Assembly: GCA_964437445.1 (NCBI GenBank)
Contig: CAYTGR010000054.1
Coordinates: forward strand, 1-31,204
Length of the DNA: 31,204 nt
DNA from: CAYTGR01 sp964437445
GTDB taxonomy: Bacteria > Chloroflexota > Anaerolineae > B4-G1 > SLSP01
Reading direction: 5' to 3'
Shown: positions 1 through 7,900 of the stretch, one piece after another
How positions within the stretch are numbered: position 1 is the stretch's first letter
How the letters are laid out: each line of letters begins with the position of its first letter
Notes under the pieces: generated by a model
The model's input: only the letters and a program-made list of their open reading frames with translations
Databases searched by the model: none
What the model was told of the DNA's origin: nothing
Translations under genes and position numbers: made by a program

Positions 1-680
1 AGGCCCGCCTGGTCGGCGCTGACCTCTCCCGGGCCTGCTTGCGGCGCGCGATCTTACAGCGTGCCCATCTCATGCACGCCGACCTGAGCTCGGCGGACCT
101 CTCGTTTGCCGATCTGCGGGGGGCGAACCTGCAAAAGGCGGACCTCTCGCACGCTACCCTCACCGGGGCTGACCTGAGCGGCGCTGACCTGCGGGGCGCG
201 ATCCTGATCCAGGCCGCTTGCGATCGGGTGCGGCTTCAGGGCACGCAGTTGGAAGGCGCCATCTTGGATGCCGGCACCCGGGGCGCGGCGGCGTTGCGCC
301 GGGCGCAGAAGCGGCAAAAAACGCCCTTCCCGCTGCGGTTCTGGCACTGGCTCTGGACCTTGCGCGGTCGTCCCTTCGGTGACTGGCTTTTCCTCGGCCT
401 TGTATTCGCTGGGCCGCTGCTGTTGATCGGCGGCCTGCTCCAGATGGTGCTGTTGGCGGTAGTCTGGGAGCCGTTTGACTCCCTCCGGCCACTCATTGGG
501 ATCAGTTGGGGCTTGCAGCTCTCCGCGCTGGCCGGCATTGGCGTCCCGCTGGTGGGGTGGGCCGCGTTACCGGTGCTCAAGCAGGCCGTGGTGGTGCTCT
601 ACCAGGATATTCTGCGCCCGTTAGTGCCGCTCATCTCGGCCGGGCCTGCTGCGGAGAGGGAGGGGGAATCTGGTGAATAG
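1..680 (+). CDS. Pentapeptide-repeat membrane protein (5' end outside window)
   Basis: The reading frame is open from position 3 and already shows pentapeptide repeats of the A(D/N)Lxx type before the first possible internal start at 39, so the gene begins upstream of the window. About 75 residues of repeats (LVGADLSRACL, ADLSSADLSFADLRGANLQ, ADLSGADLRGA and so on) should fold as a right-handed quadrilateral beta helix. A basic linker (RRAQKRQK) and two hydrophobic segments follow, roughly residues 125-150 and 165-195 counted from the window start, so the C-terminus is probably in the membrane. Pentapeptide domains are mostly protein-interaction scaffolds, and no enzymatic domain is visible. 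The gene ends at TAG 678-680 and is followed by a strong hairpin at 711-751. The exact role is unknown. Confidence 0.85.
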   Translation, partial: ARLVGADLSRACLRRAILQRAHLMHADLSSADLSFADLRGANLQKADLSHATLTGADLSGADLRGAILIQAACDRVRLQGTQLEGAILDAGTRGAAALRRAQKRQKTPFPLRFWHWLWTLRGRPFGDWLFLGLVFAGPLLLIGGLLQMVLLAVVWEPFDSLRPLIGISWGLQLSALAGIGVPLVGWAALPVLKQAVVVLYQDILRPLVPLISAGPAAEREGESGE

Positions 681-710
681 CGCTTCAGATACAAAAAGAG
701 ATAATTTAAC

Positions 711-751
711 GGGTTGGGCATGAGCGGGCAAAGCCCGCTCATGCCCAACCC
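711..751 (+). terminator. 19-bp perfect hairpin, likely terminator of the pentapeptide gene
   Basis: Arms 711-729 and 733-751 are perfect reverse complements with a three-base AAA loop. A T-rich stretch (CCATTTTCTCTTT) follows rather than a pure T-run. It lies 31 nt after the stop codon of the pentapeptide gene. A second small hairpin (GCGGC-TTTA-GCCGC, 766-779) sits just downstream. Termination is inferred from position and stem strength. Confidence 0.6.
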
Positions 752-838
752 CCATTTTCTCTTTGCGGCTTTAGCCGCGTTGTGCGCCTGGCTAAAGGCC
801 GGGTTGGGTTTACGGCTTCTATTTGAGCAACTTCAACC

Positions 839-866
839 TTGCCGTTTCCCCCAACAGTGTTATTAT
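839..866 (+). promoter_or_regulatory. Extended -10 promoter for the LysM gene (leaderless)
   Basis: TTGCCG at 839-844, a 16-nt spacer and TATTAT at 861-866, with a TGn extension at 858-860. The start codon ATG at 875 lies only 9 nt after the -10 box, where the transcript itself should begin, and there is no Shine-Dalgarno sequence. This suggests a leaderless mRNA. Confidence 0.5.
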
Positions 867-874
867 TCCAAAAT

Positions 875-2029
875 ATGGAAACGACTGAAGAGATCCGTTC
901 TCTGCCTGATCGCCCCCCACGTCTCTGCCCCTCCTGCGGGGCCAGGGTTGCCGAAGGGGCCAAAACCTGCCTGATGTGCGGCGCGGAGTTGGAGGAAGAG
1001 GCCGCTACCGCAGCCGTCGCCCCGGCCGCGTCCAGGCGATTAGGGCGAAACCAGCTCATCATTCTGCTGGTGGCGGCCGCCGTCATCCTCACCGGTTCCG
1101 TGCTCCTGGGCTGGAACCTCTCGCAGAGCAAGGTGGTCCCGACGCCAACGGCGACGCCTACGAGCACGACGACCCCCACCATCACCCCGACCCCGACGAT
1201 TACCCCTACCCCGACGCCGACGCCCACACCGCCGCCCACCCCCACGCCGATCCCGCCGCTCAGCTACACCGTCAAGCGGGGAGATTCGCTGCTCACCATC
1301 GCCCAGGCCTTTGATATCACCGTGGATGAATTGAAGGCTTTCAACGGGATGGATTCGGATTTCATTGTCCAGGGGGATACGTTGCTGATCCCCCCGCCGA
1401 CGCCAACGCCCGGCCCGACACCTACCCCGGAGCCAGGGCAGCCGACGGCAACGCCCGCGCCTTTTATCGTCCACGTTGTACAACAGGGGGATGCTCTTTC
1501 TACCATCGCGGAGCGGTATGGGGTCAGTGTCAGCGTGATCCGCGCGGCCAACGGTATGTCGGCTAACTCCGACACCATCCGGGTGGGGGATACGCTCATC
1601 ATCCCGCAATATACGCCCACTCCGCAGCCCACCGCCGTGATGCAGGTTGGCGAGGGAACACCGACGCCGCGCGCGGCCTACCCGGCCCCCACGCTGCTTT
1701 TCCCGCCGGAGGGGACGACTTTTGTCGGGGCCGATACCGTCATCTTGCTCCAGTGGCTCTCGGTAGGGGTGCTGCAAGCGGGTGAATATTACCAGGTGTC
1801 CTTTACCTGTCCCACGATCAACAGTCCGGTCACGGTGAATAATTATGTCCGGGCCACTGCCTGGCGGGTGCCGGCGGAACTCTTTCCACCGGAAGCGTTA
1901 GTAGACCGCACCTGCACCTGGCAGGTGACCGTGGTACGGCAGGTCAAAGGGGGGACGGCACCGGAATACCAGGCCGTGGGAGCAGCCAGCCCGAGGCGTT
2001 CTCTGGTTTGGACCGCGGTCCAGCCGTAG
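875..2029 (+). CDS. Zinc-ribbon / single-TM / tandem LysM protein
   Basis: A 384-residue protein. Residues 18-35 form a zinc ribbon (CPSC...CLMC; C18, C21, C32, C35), expected in the cytoplasm. One TM helix (about 59-81) is followed by a Thr-Pro linker (about 89-128) and two LysM domains (about 131-173 and 199-244; YTVKRGDSLLTIAQAF and VVQQGDALSTIAERYG). A C-terminal beta-rich region (about 268-384), perhaps FN3-like, contains two cysteines. LysM binds N-acetylglucosamine-containing glycans such as peptidoglycan, so the outer part probably attaches to the wall. I chose ATG 875 over an in-frame start at 839 because the -10 box lies at 861-866, inside that longer version. The gene is monocistronic and converges on rny. 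The ribbon's binding partner cannot be told from the sequence. Confidence 0.85.
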   Translation: METTEEIRSLPDRPPRLCPSCGARVAEGAKTCLMCGAELEEEAATAAVAPAASRRLGRNQLIILLVAAAVILTGSVLLGWNLSQSKVVPTPTATPTSTTTPTITPTPTITPTPTPTPTPPPTPTPIPPLSYTVKRGDSLLTIAQAFDITVDELKAFNGMDSDFIVQGDTLLIPPPTPTPGPTPTPEPGQPTATPAPFIVHVVQQGDALSTIAERYGVSVSVIRAANGMSANSDTIRVGDTLIIPQYTPTPQPTAVMQVGEGTPTPRAAYPAPTLLFPPEGTTFVGADTVILLQWLSVGVLQAGEYYQVSFTCPTINSPVTVNNYVRATAWRVPAELFPPEALVDRTCTWQVTVVRQVKGGTAPEYQAVGAASPRRSLVWTAVQP

Positions 2030-2039
2030 AGCCATAACG

Positions 2040-2072
2040 AGTGACCGGCACTGCTTGAGAGTGCCGGTCACT
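2040..2072. terminator. Bidirectional terminator-like hairpin between convergent genes
   Basis: A perfect 13-bp stem (AGTGACCGGCACT and its complement, 2040-2052 and 2060-2072) with a 7-nt loop. It fills the 57-nt gap between the LysM stop (2029) and the rny stop (2087). No long T-run follows on either strand, so efficiency is uncertain. Confidence 0.6.
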
Positions 2073-2086
2073 GTCTATGCTAAACG

Positions 2087-3628
2087 TCACTTGGCGTATT
2101 CTACTGCGCGCGTCTCGCGGATAACGGTCACCTTGATCTGGCCGGGATACTCCATGGATTCCTCAATCTTGCGGGCGACGTCGCGGGAGAGCCGCAGGGC
2201 CTCTAAATCGTCCACGTCACCGGGCTTGACGATGATCCGCACCTCGCGGCCGGCCTGGATCGCGTAGGCTTCCTCCACACCCTTGAAGCCGCGCGCGATG
2301 TCCTCTAAGGTGCGGATGCGCTTGATGTAGTGCTCCAGACTCTCGCGCCGGGCACCAGGCCGCGCGCCGGAGATGGCATCCGCCGCCTCCACGATGATCG
2401 CTTCCAGCGATAACTGTTCCACTTCGTGGTGGTGGCCTTCCACGCAGTTGATGACGGTCTCCGGGACGCTGTAGCGCCGGCAGATGTCGGCGCCGATGGT
2501 GGCGTGGGTTCCTTCCACTTCAAAGTCTACCGCTTTGCCGATGTCGTGCAGGAGGCCACCCATGCGGGCCACTTTCTCGTCGGCGCCCAGCTCGGTGGCG
2601 AGCAGGCTGGCGAGTTTGGCGACCTCAATCGTGTGCGCCAGCTGGTTCTGGCCGTAGCTGGTGCGGAAGTAGAGCCGCCCCAGCAGCTTAACGAGCTCTG
2701 GATGCAGGCCCGGCAGTTCAGTCTCGTAGACGGCCCGCTCGCCCTGTTCGCGGATTACTTCATCCACTTCCTTACGGGCCTTTTCCAGCAGTTGTTCAAT
2801 CCGCGCCGGGTGGATACGCCCGTCGGCGACGAGCTTCTGCATGGCGCGGGCCGCGACTTCACGCCGGATGGGATCAAACGACGAGACGGTGATGGTCTCC
2901 GGCGTATCGTCCACAATGACGTCCACGCCGGCTTTCTGCTCAAAGACGCGGATGTTGCGCCCGCCACGGCCGATGATCCGTCCCTTGAGCTCATCTGAGG
3001 GGATCTCAATGGAAGTGGTGGTCAGTTCGGCCACCGTCTCGCTGGCCAACCGCTGGACAGCGACGGTGATGATGGCCCGTGCGCGGGACTCGGCCTCCTC
3101 GCGCGCCCGCAGTTCCTCTTCGCGGATCACGCGCGCCATCTCCTGGCGGCTTTCCTCGGCTACCTGGGCCAATAAGATTTGCCGGGCCTCGTCCACGGAG
3201 AGCGCGGCCACGCGCTGCAATTCGGCCCGGCGTTCGGTCTCTATTTTTTCCAGTTCATTCCAACGTTTATCAATCTGGCTCTGCCGTTTATTGAGCACCT
3301 GTTCGCGTTTGTCAATTTGCTCCAGGCGATTATCCAGTTGTTCGCGGCGCTGTTGCAGCCGTTCTTCCTCACGGCGCAGCTGCTCCTGGCGGTGGGCCAT
3401 CTCTTCCTCTAACTGGCGGCGCATTTGCAGGCTCTGATCCTTGGCAGTGAGGACGATGTCGCGGGCCTGTTTTTCGGCCTCTTCCAGCAGCCGTTTCCGC
3501 AACGCTTCCAGGTCCCCCATCTGCCGCTGGTAGCGGGCCTGGCGCACCAGGTAGCCGATCACGACCCCCAGCACTCCCCCTACTAAAACTCCCAGTCCGA
3601 TACGGATGATCTCTAATAAGCCGTTCAT
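2087..3628 (-). CDS. rny: Ribonuclease Y
   Basis: A 513-residue membrane-anchored endoribonuclease that starts mRNA decay. Domains in order: an N-terminal TM helix (about 8-28); a long charged coiled coil (about 30-200); a KH RNA-binding domain (about 205-270) with the GxxG loop GRGG at 220-223; and an HD phosphohydrolase domain with H332, the HD pair H361-D362 (LLHDIGK) and HHHE near 399-402. Length and domain order match the family (about 510-520 residues). The ATG overlaps the recX stop as ATGA, so the two are probably translationally coupled and share the recX promoter and long leader. The C-terminal HD-associated part is intact. Identification is secure. Confidence 0.97.
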   Translation of the reverse strand: MNGLLEIIRIGLGVLVGGVLGVVIGYLVRQARYQRQMGDLEALRKRLLEEAEKQARDIVLTAKDQSLQMRRQLEEEMAHRQEQLRREEERLQQRREQLDNRLEQIDKREQVLNKRQSQIDKRWNELEKIETERRAELQRVAALSVDEARQILLAQVAEESRQEMARVIREEELRAREEAESRARAIITVAVQRLASETVAELTTTSIEIPSDELKGRIIGRGGRNIRVFEQKAGVDVIVDDTPETITVSSFDPIRREVAARAMQKLVADGRIHPARIEQLLEKARKEVDEVIREQGERAVYETELPGLHPELVKLLGRLYFRTSYGQNQLAHTIEVAKLASLLATELGADEKVARMGGLLHDIGKAVDFEVEGTHATIGADICRRYSVPETVINCVEGHHHEVEQLSLEAIIVEAADAISGARPGARRESLEHYIKRIRTLEDIARGFKGVEEAYAIQAGREVRIIVKPGDVDDLEALRLSRDVARKIEESMEYPGQIKVTVIRETRAVEYAK

Positions 3629-4296
3629 GTCATATGATCCTCGCTTTCTTCCTCAGGTATATCAGATATGGATGGAAAATCGGCAGGAGAGGTAATGGTG
3701 GCGAGGATCTCTTGGATGAGATCATACGAGAAACCACGGCGGGCTAAACGGTCGCTCAGGCGCCGCCGGAACTGGTCCGGCGGGAGGTGCGCCAGCCGGC
3801 GGGCCTGCTCGCGGGCCAGGGCCCAGCCAGCCGCCGTTTCGTCGTAGTCGGCCAGGGCCGCCTCGGCGTCGGCCGGGGCGATCCCTTTCTGGCGCAATTC
3901 AGCGGCCAGGGCACGTTTTCCGCGGGGGCGGAACCGGGCGCGATTGTCTGCCCAGAAGCGGCTGAATTCTTGGTCATCCACCAACGCGACAGCACTCAGG
4001 CGGCTGATGATTTCATCTACGACCGTCGCAGAAAAACCCTGTTCCGCCAGATAACGCCTGAGCTCGGCCTCGCTGCGGGGACGAAACGCCAGGTACCGCA
4101 AGGCTTTCTCGTGAGCTTTTTCGGTGGTATCTTCCGCCCGCAACGTGGCGATCGCCTCATCGGAGAGCCATTCTCCGACGCGGAGGCGCGCCGCAATCAG
4201 CGCGGCCAGACCCAAGGCGAACGTTCCATCCAGGTAAACGTTCACCCGGTCTTTGTCCCGCTGTTGTGGCTCCAGGGCGGTGATCCTGCCAGCCAT
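3625..4296 (-). CDS. recX: Regulatory protein RecX
   Basis: A 223-residue RecX, a modulator of RecA filament activity. The family's tandem three-helix repeats are visible: KALRYLAFRPRSEAELRRYL, the segment with ALVDDQEFSRFWADN, and the C-terminal RRRLSDRLARRGFSYDLIQEIL. I chose ATG 4294-4296 (MAGRITALEP) over an upstream in-frame ATG at 4317 because AGGAAAGG (4301-4308, minus) is a good ribosome binding site for it and the upstream ATG falls within the terminator T-tract. It is the first gene of the recX-rny operon, with an ATGA overlap at 3625-3628. A rho-independent terminator lies 13 nt before the start, implying attenuation control. recA is not in the window. Confidence 0.93.
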   Translation of the reverse strand: MAGRITALEPQQRDKDRVNVYLDGTFALGLAALIAARLRVGEWLSDEAIATLRAEDTTEKAHEKALRYLAFRPRSEAELRRYLAEQGFSATVVDEIISRLSAVALVDDQEFSRFWADNRARFRPRGKRALAAELRQKGIAPADAEAALADYDETAAGWALAREQARRLAHLPPDQFRRRLSDRLARRGFSYDLIQEILATITSPADFPSISDIPEEESEDHMT

Positions 4297-4308
4297 TGAT
4301 CCTTTCCT

Positions 4309-4347
4309 AAAAAACAAAATGCGGCTATGGCAGGGATACCATAGCCG
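4309..4347 (-). terminator. Rho-independent terminator in the recX-rny leader
   Basis: On the minus strand a perfect 9-bp stem (CGGCTATGG / CCATAGCCG, 4347-4339 and 4330-4322) with an 8-nt loop is followed by ATTTTGTTTTTT. The T-tract ends immediately before the recX ribosome binding site. Because it precedes the gene, it should either end a small RNA made from the promoter at 4716-4721 or act as an attenuator. The 5' arm can pair instead with 4482-4493. Confidence 0.8.
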
Positions 4348-4493
4348 GGACGCCGTCCGCGATCAGACGGCGCGATCTCTTATTACTTGTCGGCGCGACC
4401 GGCGAGGGCCGTCGCGCACGGACAACTTTCAACTTCTAAGCCGGCCCGGTCGCGCCGGGCGGGCTCGCAGTGATCCAGACAGGCTATGATATC
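4335..4493 (-). promoter_or_regulatory. Candidate riboswitch-like antiterminator junction upstream of recX-rny
   Basis: On the minus strand GATATCATAGCC (4493-4482) can form 12 continuous pairs (one G-U) with GGCTATGGTATC (4346-4335). The second strand covers the 5' arm and half the loop of the terminator, so the two folds exclude each other. Between the strands are three hairpins: A at 4440-4464 (10 positions with one C-C mismatch, loop CGCGA); B at 4387-4425 (5 bp plus 7 bp plus 3 bp with internal bulges); C at 4351-4372 (7 bp). The linkers include TTAGAAGTTGAAAG and GTAATAAGAGAT. Together this would be a four-way junction closed by the 12-bp helix. I do not recognise a known class; T-box, SAM-I and c-di-GMP signatures are absent. 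Confidence 0.55.
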
Positions 4494-4709
4494 TCGCCAA
4501 TAATGGGTGGGTTATCCCCATCCAACACCGGTTTCCCGGTGAGGGGCCAGGCCCCGCATTCAATTTGACAAACTAAAACCAGTGATGGCTATTTTCAGCC
4601 GGTCCGGCTGCTTCATGCGCATGACGGGCCGGGTGTGCCGGTTTTTACTCTAAAGTCAGTAACAATAGTTTACAATAGAATGGTAAAAGACGCAACCGGT
4701 CTTTAATAA
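4494..4709 (-). ncRNA. 5' half of the recX-rny leader, serial hairpins, class unknown
   Basis: This is the transcribed leader between the inferred start site (about 4709) and the antiterminator junction. It encodes no convincing ORF. Hairpins on the minus strand: AAAGAC/GTCTTT (4686-4704); CAGCCGG/CCGGCTG (4596-4610); GGGGC/GCCCC (4543-4555); CACCGG-GAAA-CCGGTG with a GNRA-type loop (4526-4541); TGGG/CCCA with a GATAA loop (4508-4520). The 400-nt total length recalls RNase P RNA or tmRNA, but their hallmark sequences are missing on both strands. Confidence 0.45.
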
Positions 4710-4715
4710 GGGTTT

Positions 4716-4721
4716 ATTATA
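4716..4721 (-). promoter_or_regulatory. Extended -10 promoter of the recX-rny leader
   Basis: On the minus strand TGATATAAT contains a perfect TATAAT (4721-4716) with a TGn extension inside an AT-rich island. No good -35 lies at the usual distance; TTGACT (4735-4730) is too close. Transcription would start near 4709, about 410 nt before the recX start codon. Confidence 0.55.
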
Positions 4722-4831
4722 TCACAAATAGTCAAATTGTTGGTTCGTGGTGGTACACTTCAGCCGAGTTACCGCGTTGGGTCTAAAAGCACTTTTCTGC
4801 CCGCTGTGCGGGCGGAAGAAAGAATAAAAAA

Positions 4832-4870
4832 GGTGATTTTTTGGCGCGCGTAGCGCGCCAAAAAATCACC
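4832..4870 (-). terminator. Terminator of the PBP gene, 18-bp perfect hairpin
   Basis: Arms 4832-4849 and 4853-4870 are perfectly complementary with a 3-nt loop. On the minus strand six T residues follow directly (TTTTTTATT). It lies 48 nt after the PBP stop codon, so it is a typical rho-independent terminator. Two smaller GC hairpins flank it: GCCCGC-TGT-GCGGGC at about 4800-4814 and AGCGG-TAAG-CCGCT at about 4889-4902. Confidence 0.85.
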
Positions 4871-4917
4871 CGAATTTCTCTTTTCAAAAGCGGTAAGCCG
4901 CTCCGGCAAAATCCCGG

Positions 4918-7900
4918 TCACGGAGCTATGGCGGACGGTTCCGGTGTCCAGGTGGGTGTGGGCGGTTCTGGCGTCCAGGTAGGTGTAGGCGGTTCCGGTG
5001 TCCAGGTAGGCGTGGGGGGCTCCGGTGTCCAGGTAGGCGTGGGGGGCTCCGGCGTTCCGGTGGGCGTGGGCGGCTCTGACGTCCAGGTGGGGGGCGGGGT
5101 TGAGGTTGGTGTTGGTGTGAAGGTCTCCGAGGGGGTTGGGGTGGGGGTCAACGTCGGTGCCGGGGTCGGCGTCGGGGTCGGCGTTGGTCCGACCACGGTG
5201 ACCAGCACCCGCGCGTCAAACTGGGCGCCACGTTGGTTGTAAGCAATCACGCGCAGGGTGTAAAGTCCTGGCTCCAGCCCGGTGGTGTCCCAGACGGCGA
5301 GCACTCCGTCTTTGACTGCGGCCTGGTGCGGTCCACTGACCCAACCAAAGCCGATGGGGGCGTCACCGATGCCGTAGAGGACTTCGTAATGATCAAATTC
5401 CGGCAGGTCCACGGTCCCGAAAATATCTATCTTGCCGTAGAGCGTCTCGCCGTTGGTGGGGCGGGTAATGCGCACATTTGCCGCTCCGCCCCCGCTGGTG
5501 CAAAAGTCGGTGGGGGCAATTGCCAGGCTGTGGGCGGCGGCCCACTGGCGCATCCAGTCCTGGCCGGCTGGATCGCGCACGTCGTCCAGCACCACCATGA
5601 CCTGGCGCTGGATGTTCGCCTGGCAATCCTGGTTGGCCCGTAGCCCGCTGTTCTGGTCCAGTTCCACTTCGCGGACCCAATCGCGTTCCGGGCCGGGCGG
5701 CAATTGATCCAGGGCGAAGAGCTCGGTGCGCCGCTCTGAGCACTGTGGCGCGGGTTGAGCGCCGGAGAGGGTGCAGACCTCACGGGTCACGAGGTTGGGC
5801 GGTTGCGGAAAAGGATGGGGCGGTGTGTTCTCCAGTGCCCGAACCATGAAATTGTGCCAGATGGGCGCTGCGCCGCTGGAGCCGGCCACAGAGTCCATGG
5901 GCGTATTGTCGTTGTTCCCAACCCAGACCCCGACGGCCAGATCGGGCGTGTAGCCGATCGTCCAGGAGTCGCGGTAGTCGTTGGTGGTGCCGGTTTTGGC
6001 CGCCACCGGGCGATCAGGTAGCTCCAGCAGACTGGGACAGTGGAAAACCAGACAGCGCGCCTGGGTGTCGGAGAGGATGCTGGTGAGCAGGTAGGCCAGC
6101 TGCCTGGAGACGGCCTGAGTGCCCTGCCGCGAACGGTTGTCTACCAGGATGTTGCCGTTGTTGTCCTCAATGTAAAGGATCGGCGTCGGCGGGAGGTAGA
6201 CCCCCTGGTTGGCAAAGGTGGCGTAAGCGCCGGTCAGCTCCAGCGGTTTCATCTCGCCGCCGCCGAGCGTCAACGCCAGACCGTACAGGGGGCGCGTCTC
6301 GTAAGGGTAATCGGGGCACTCCAGCTGCGGCGTGACGATGGAGGTCGCGCCCAGCCGCTCGGCCATCGCCAGCAACCCATTCACGCCGACGTACTCCAGA
6401 GCCTTGACCGCCGGGATGTTGAGCGAGTTTGCCAGCGCAGTCCGGATGGAGACGGGGCCGCGAAACTGGCCGTCGTAGTTCACCGGCTGGTAGAGGTTGC
6501 CGGCAGTATCGGTGTAGGTGACTGGCAGGTCCCAGAGGATCGTCGCCGGCGTCCACCCCCGCTCAAAGGTCGCCAGGTAGGTGAGCGGTTTGATGGCGGA
6601 GCCGGGTTGGCGGCAGCGCAGGGTCACGTTGACCTGACCACCGATGGCCTCGTTGTAGAAATCGGCGCTGCCGACCATGGCCTGGATATAGCCAGTCGCC
6701 GGTTGGATGGCGACCAGGGCTCCGTTGCTGACGCTGCGCGGGGCCAGTTCGGCCACGCCTTTGGCGACCTCTTCCTGCGCGATCCGTTGGAAGTTGAGGT
6801 CCAGGGTCGTATGGATGCGCAACCCGCTCCCCCGATAGAGCACATCCGGGCCGAGATGCTCCTCCACCCACTGGCGGACGTAGAAGACGAAGTGGGGGGC
6901 CTCAATTTGTTCGCTGAAGGGGGAATGAAAGGGGTAGGCGGCGATTTCTGCGCTGGCCGCGGCCTGTTGTTCCGGTGTGATATAACCGGCTTCTACCATC
7001 AAGCCGAGCACGTCCCGCTGGCGTTTGAGTGCTGCGTCCAGCCCTCCCCCAAAGGGATCGTAGGTGGCCGGGGATTGCGGTAAACCGGCCAGAAACGAGG
7101 CCTGGGCTAACGTTAAATCACGCGCAGTGGTTTCAAAGTAGGTACGGGCCGCCGCATCAACTCCGTAAGAGAGACTACCGTAGTTGATGTTATTCAGATA
7201 AATCTCTAAGATTTCGTCCTTGGTGTAGCGGCGGTTCAATTCAGCAGCCAGGATGATCTCTTTGATTTTGCGGCGAGCACTTTGCTGGGTTCTTTCTTCT
7301 TCGCTGAGGAGCAGGTTACGCGCTACTTGCTGTGTGATGGTGCTGGCGCCGGAGACGACCTCGCGCTCGCGCAGGGCGTAATAGACGGCGCGGGCGATGG
7401 CGATGGGATCAAAGCCGGGGTGCTGGTAAAAATTGCGGTCCTCGGTGGCGATGGTTGCCTGGATTAAGTAGGGTGAAATCTGAGTCAGGGGCACGTAGGT
7501 GCGCCGGCCCCCGGTTGGATCCATGACCTCGTACAACAGAGAATTGTCGCTGGCGTAGATGCGGCTGCTGGCAAAGGTCAGCTCGCGGCTGCGCAGCTCG
7601 TCGGGCGAGGGCAGATCGGCCGCCAGCGAGAAATAGCCGGCTACCGCCGCCAGCAGGGCCAGGATAAAGAGCAAGACGGCCATCAAAACACCTCCGAGGA
7701 GCAGCGTGGTCCACGGGATGGACCGCCGGGGCGGGCCGCCGGCCGGAGGCGGGGGGCCGGCAACGGCGGGGCTAGCGGGCCCAGGCGGCGCGACGCGCCG
7801 CGTCGGCTCAAATGGCGTAGGGACCTGCCAGGTCGGCTCCGCTGCGGGAAGCCGCTGGGTCGGATCCGAGGGCCTTGGCACCCGCTGCGTTGGGTCAGAG

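Noticed and set aside
4310..4709. RNase P RNA, tmRNA or SRP RNA in the recX leader
   Set aside because: The 400-nt length fits, but GAGGAAAGTCC, the tRNA-like ends of tmRNA and the SRP GGAAGGAAGCAGC loop are not present; GAAGCAGCC near 4609 is an isolated partial match.
4937..5098. Possible minisatellite-type non-coding array
   Set aside because: All units are in frame within the PBP and encode the Thr-Pro tail, so this is a coding repeat.
6040..7083. 347-residue open frame antisense to the PBP
   Set aside because: No domain match by eye and it covers the intact transpeptidase coding sequence on the other strand.
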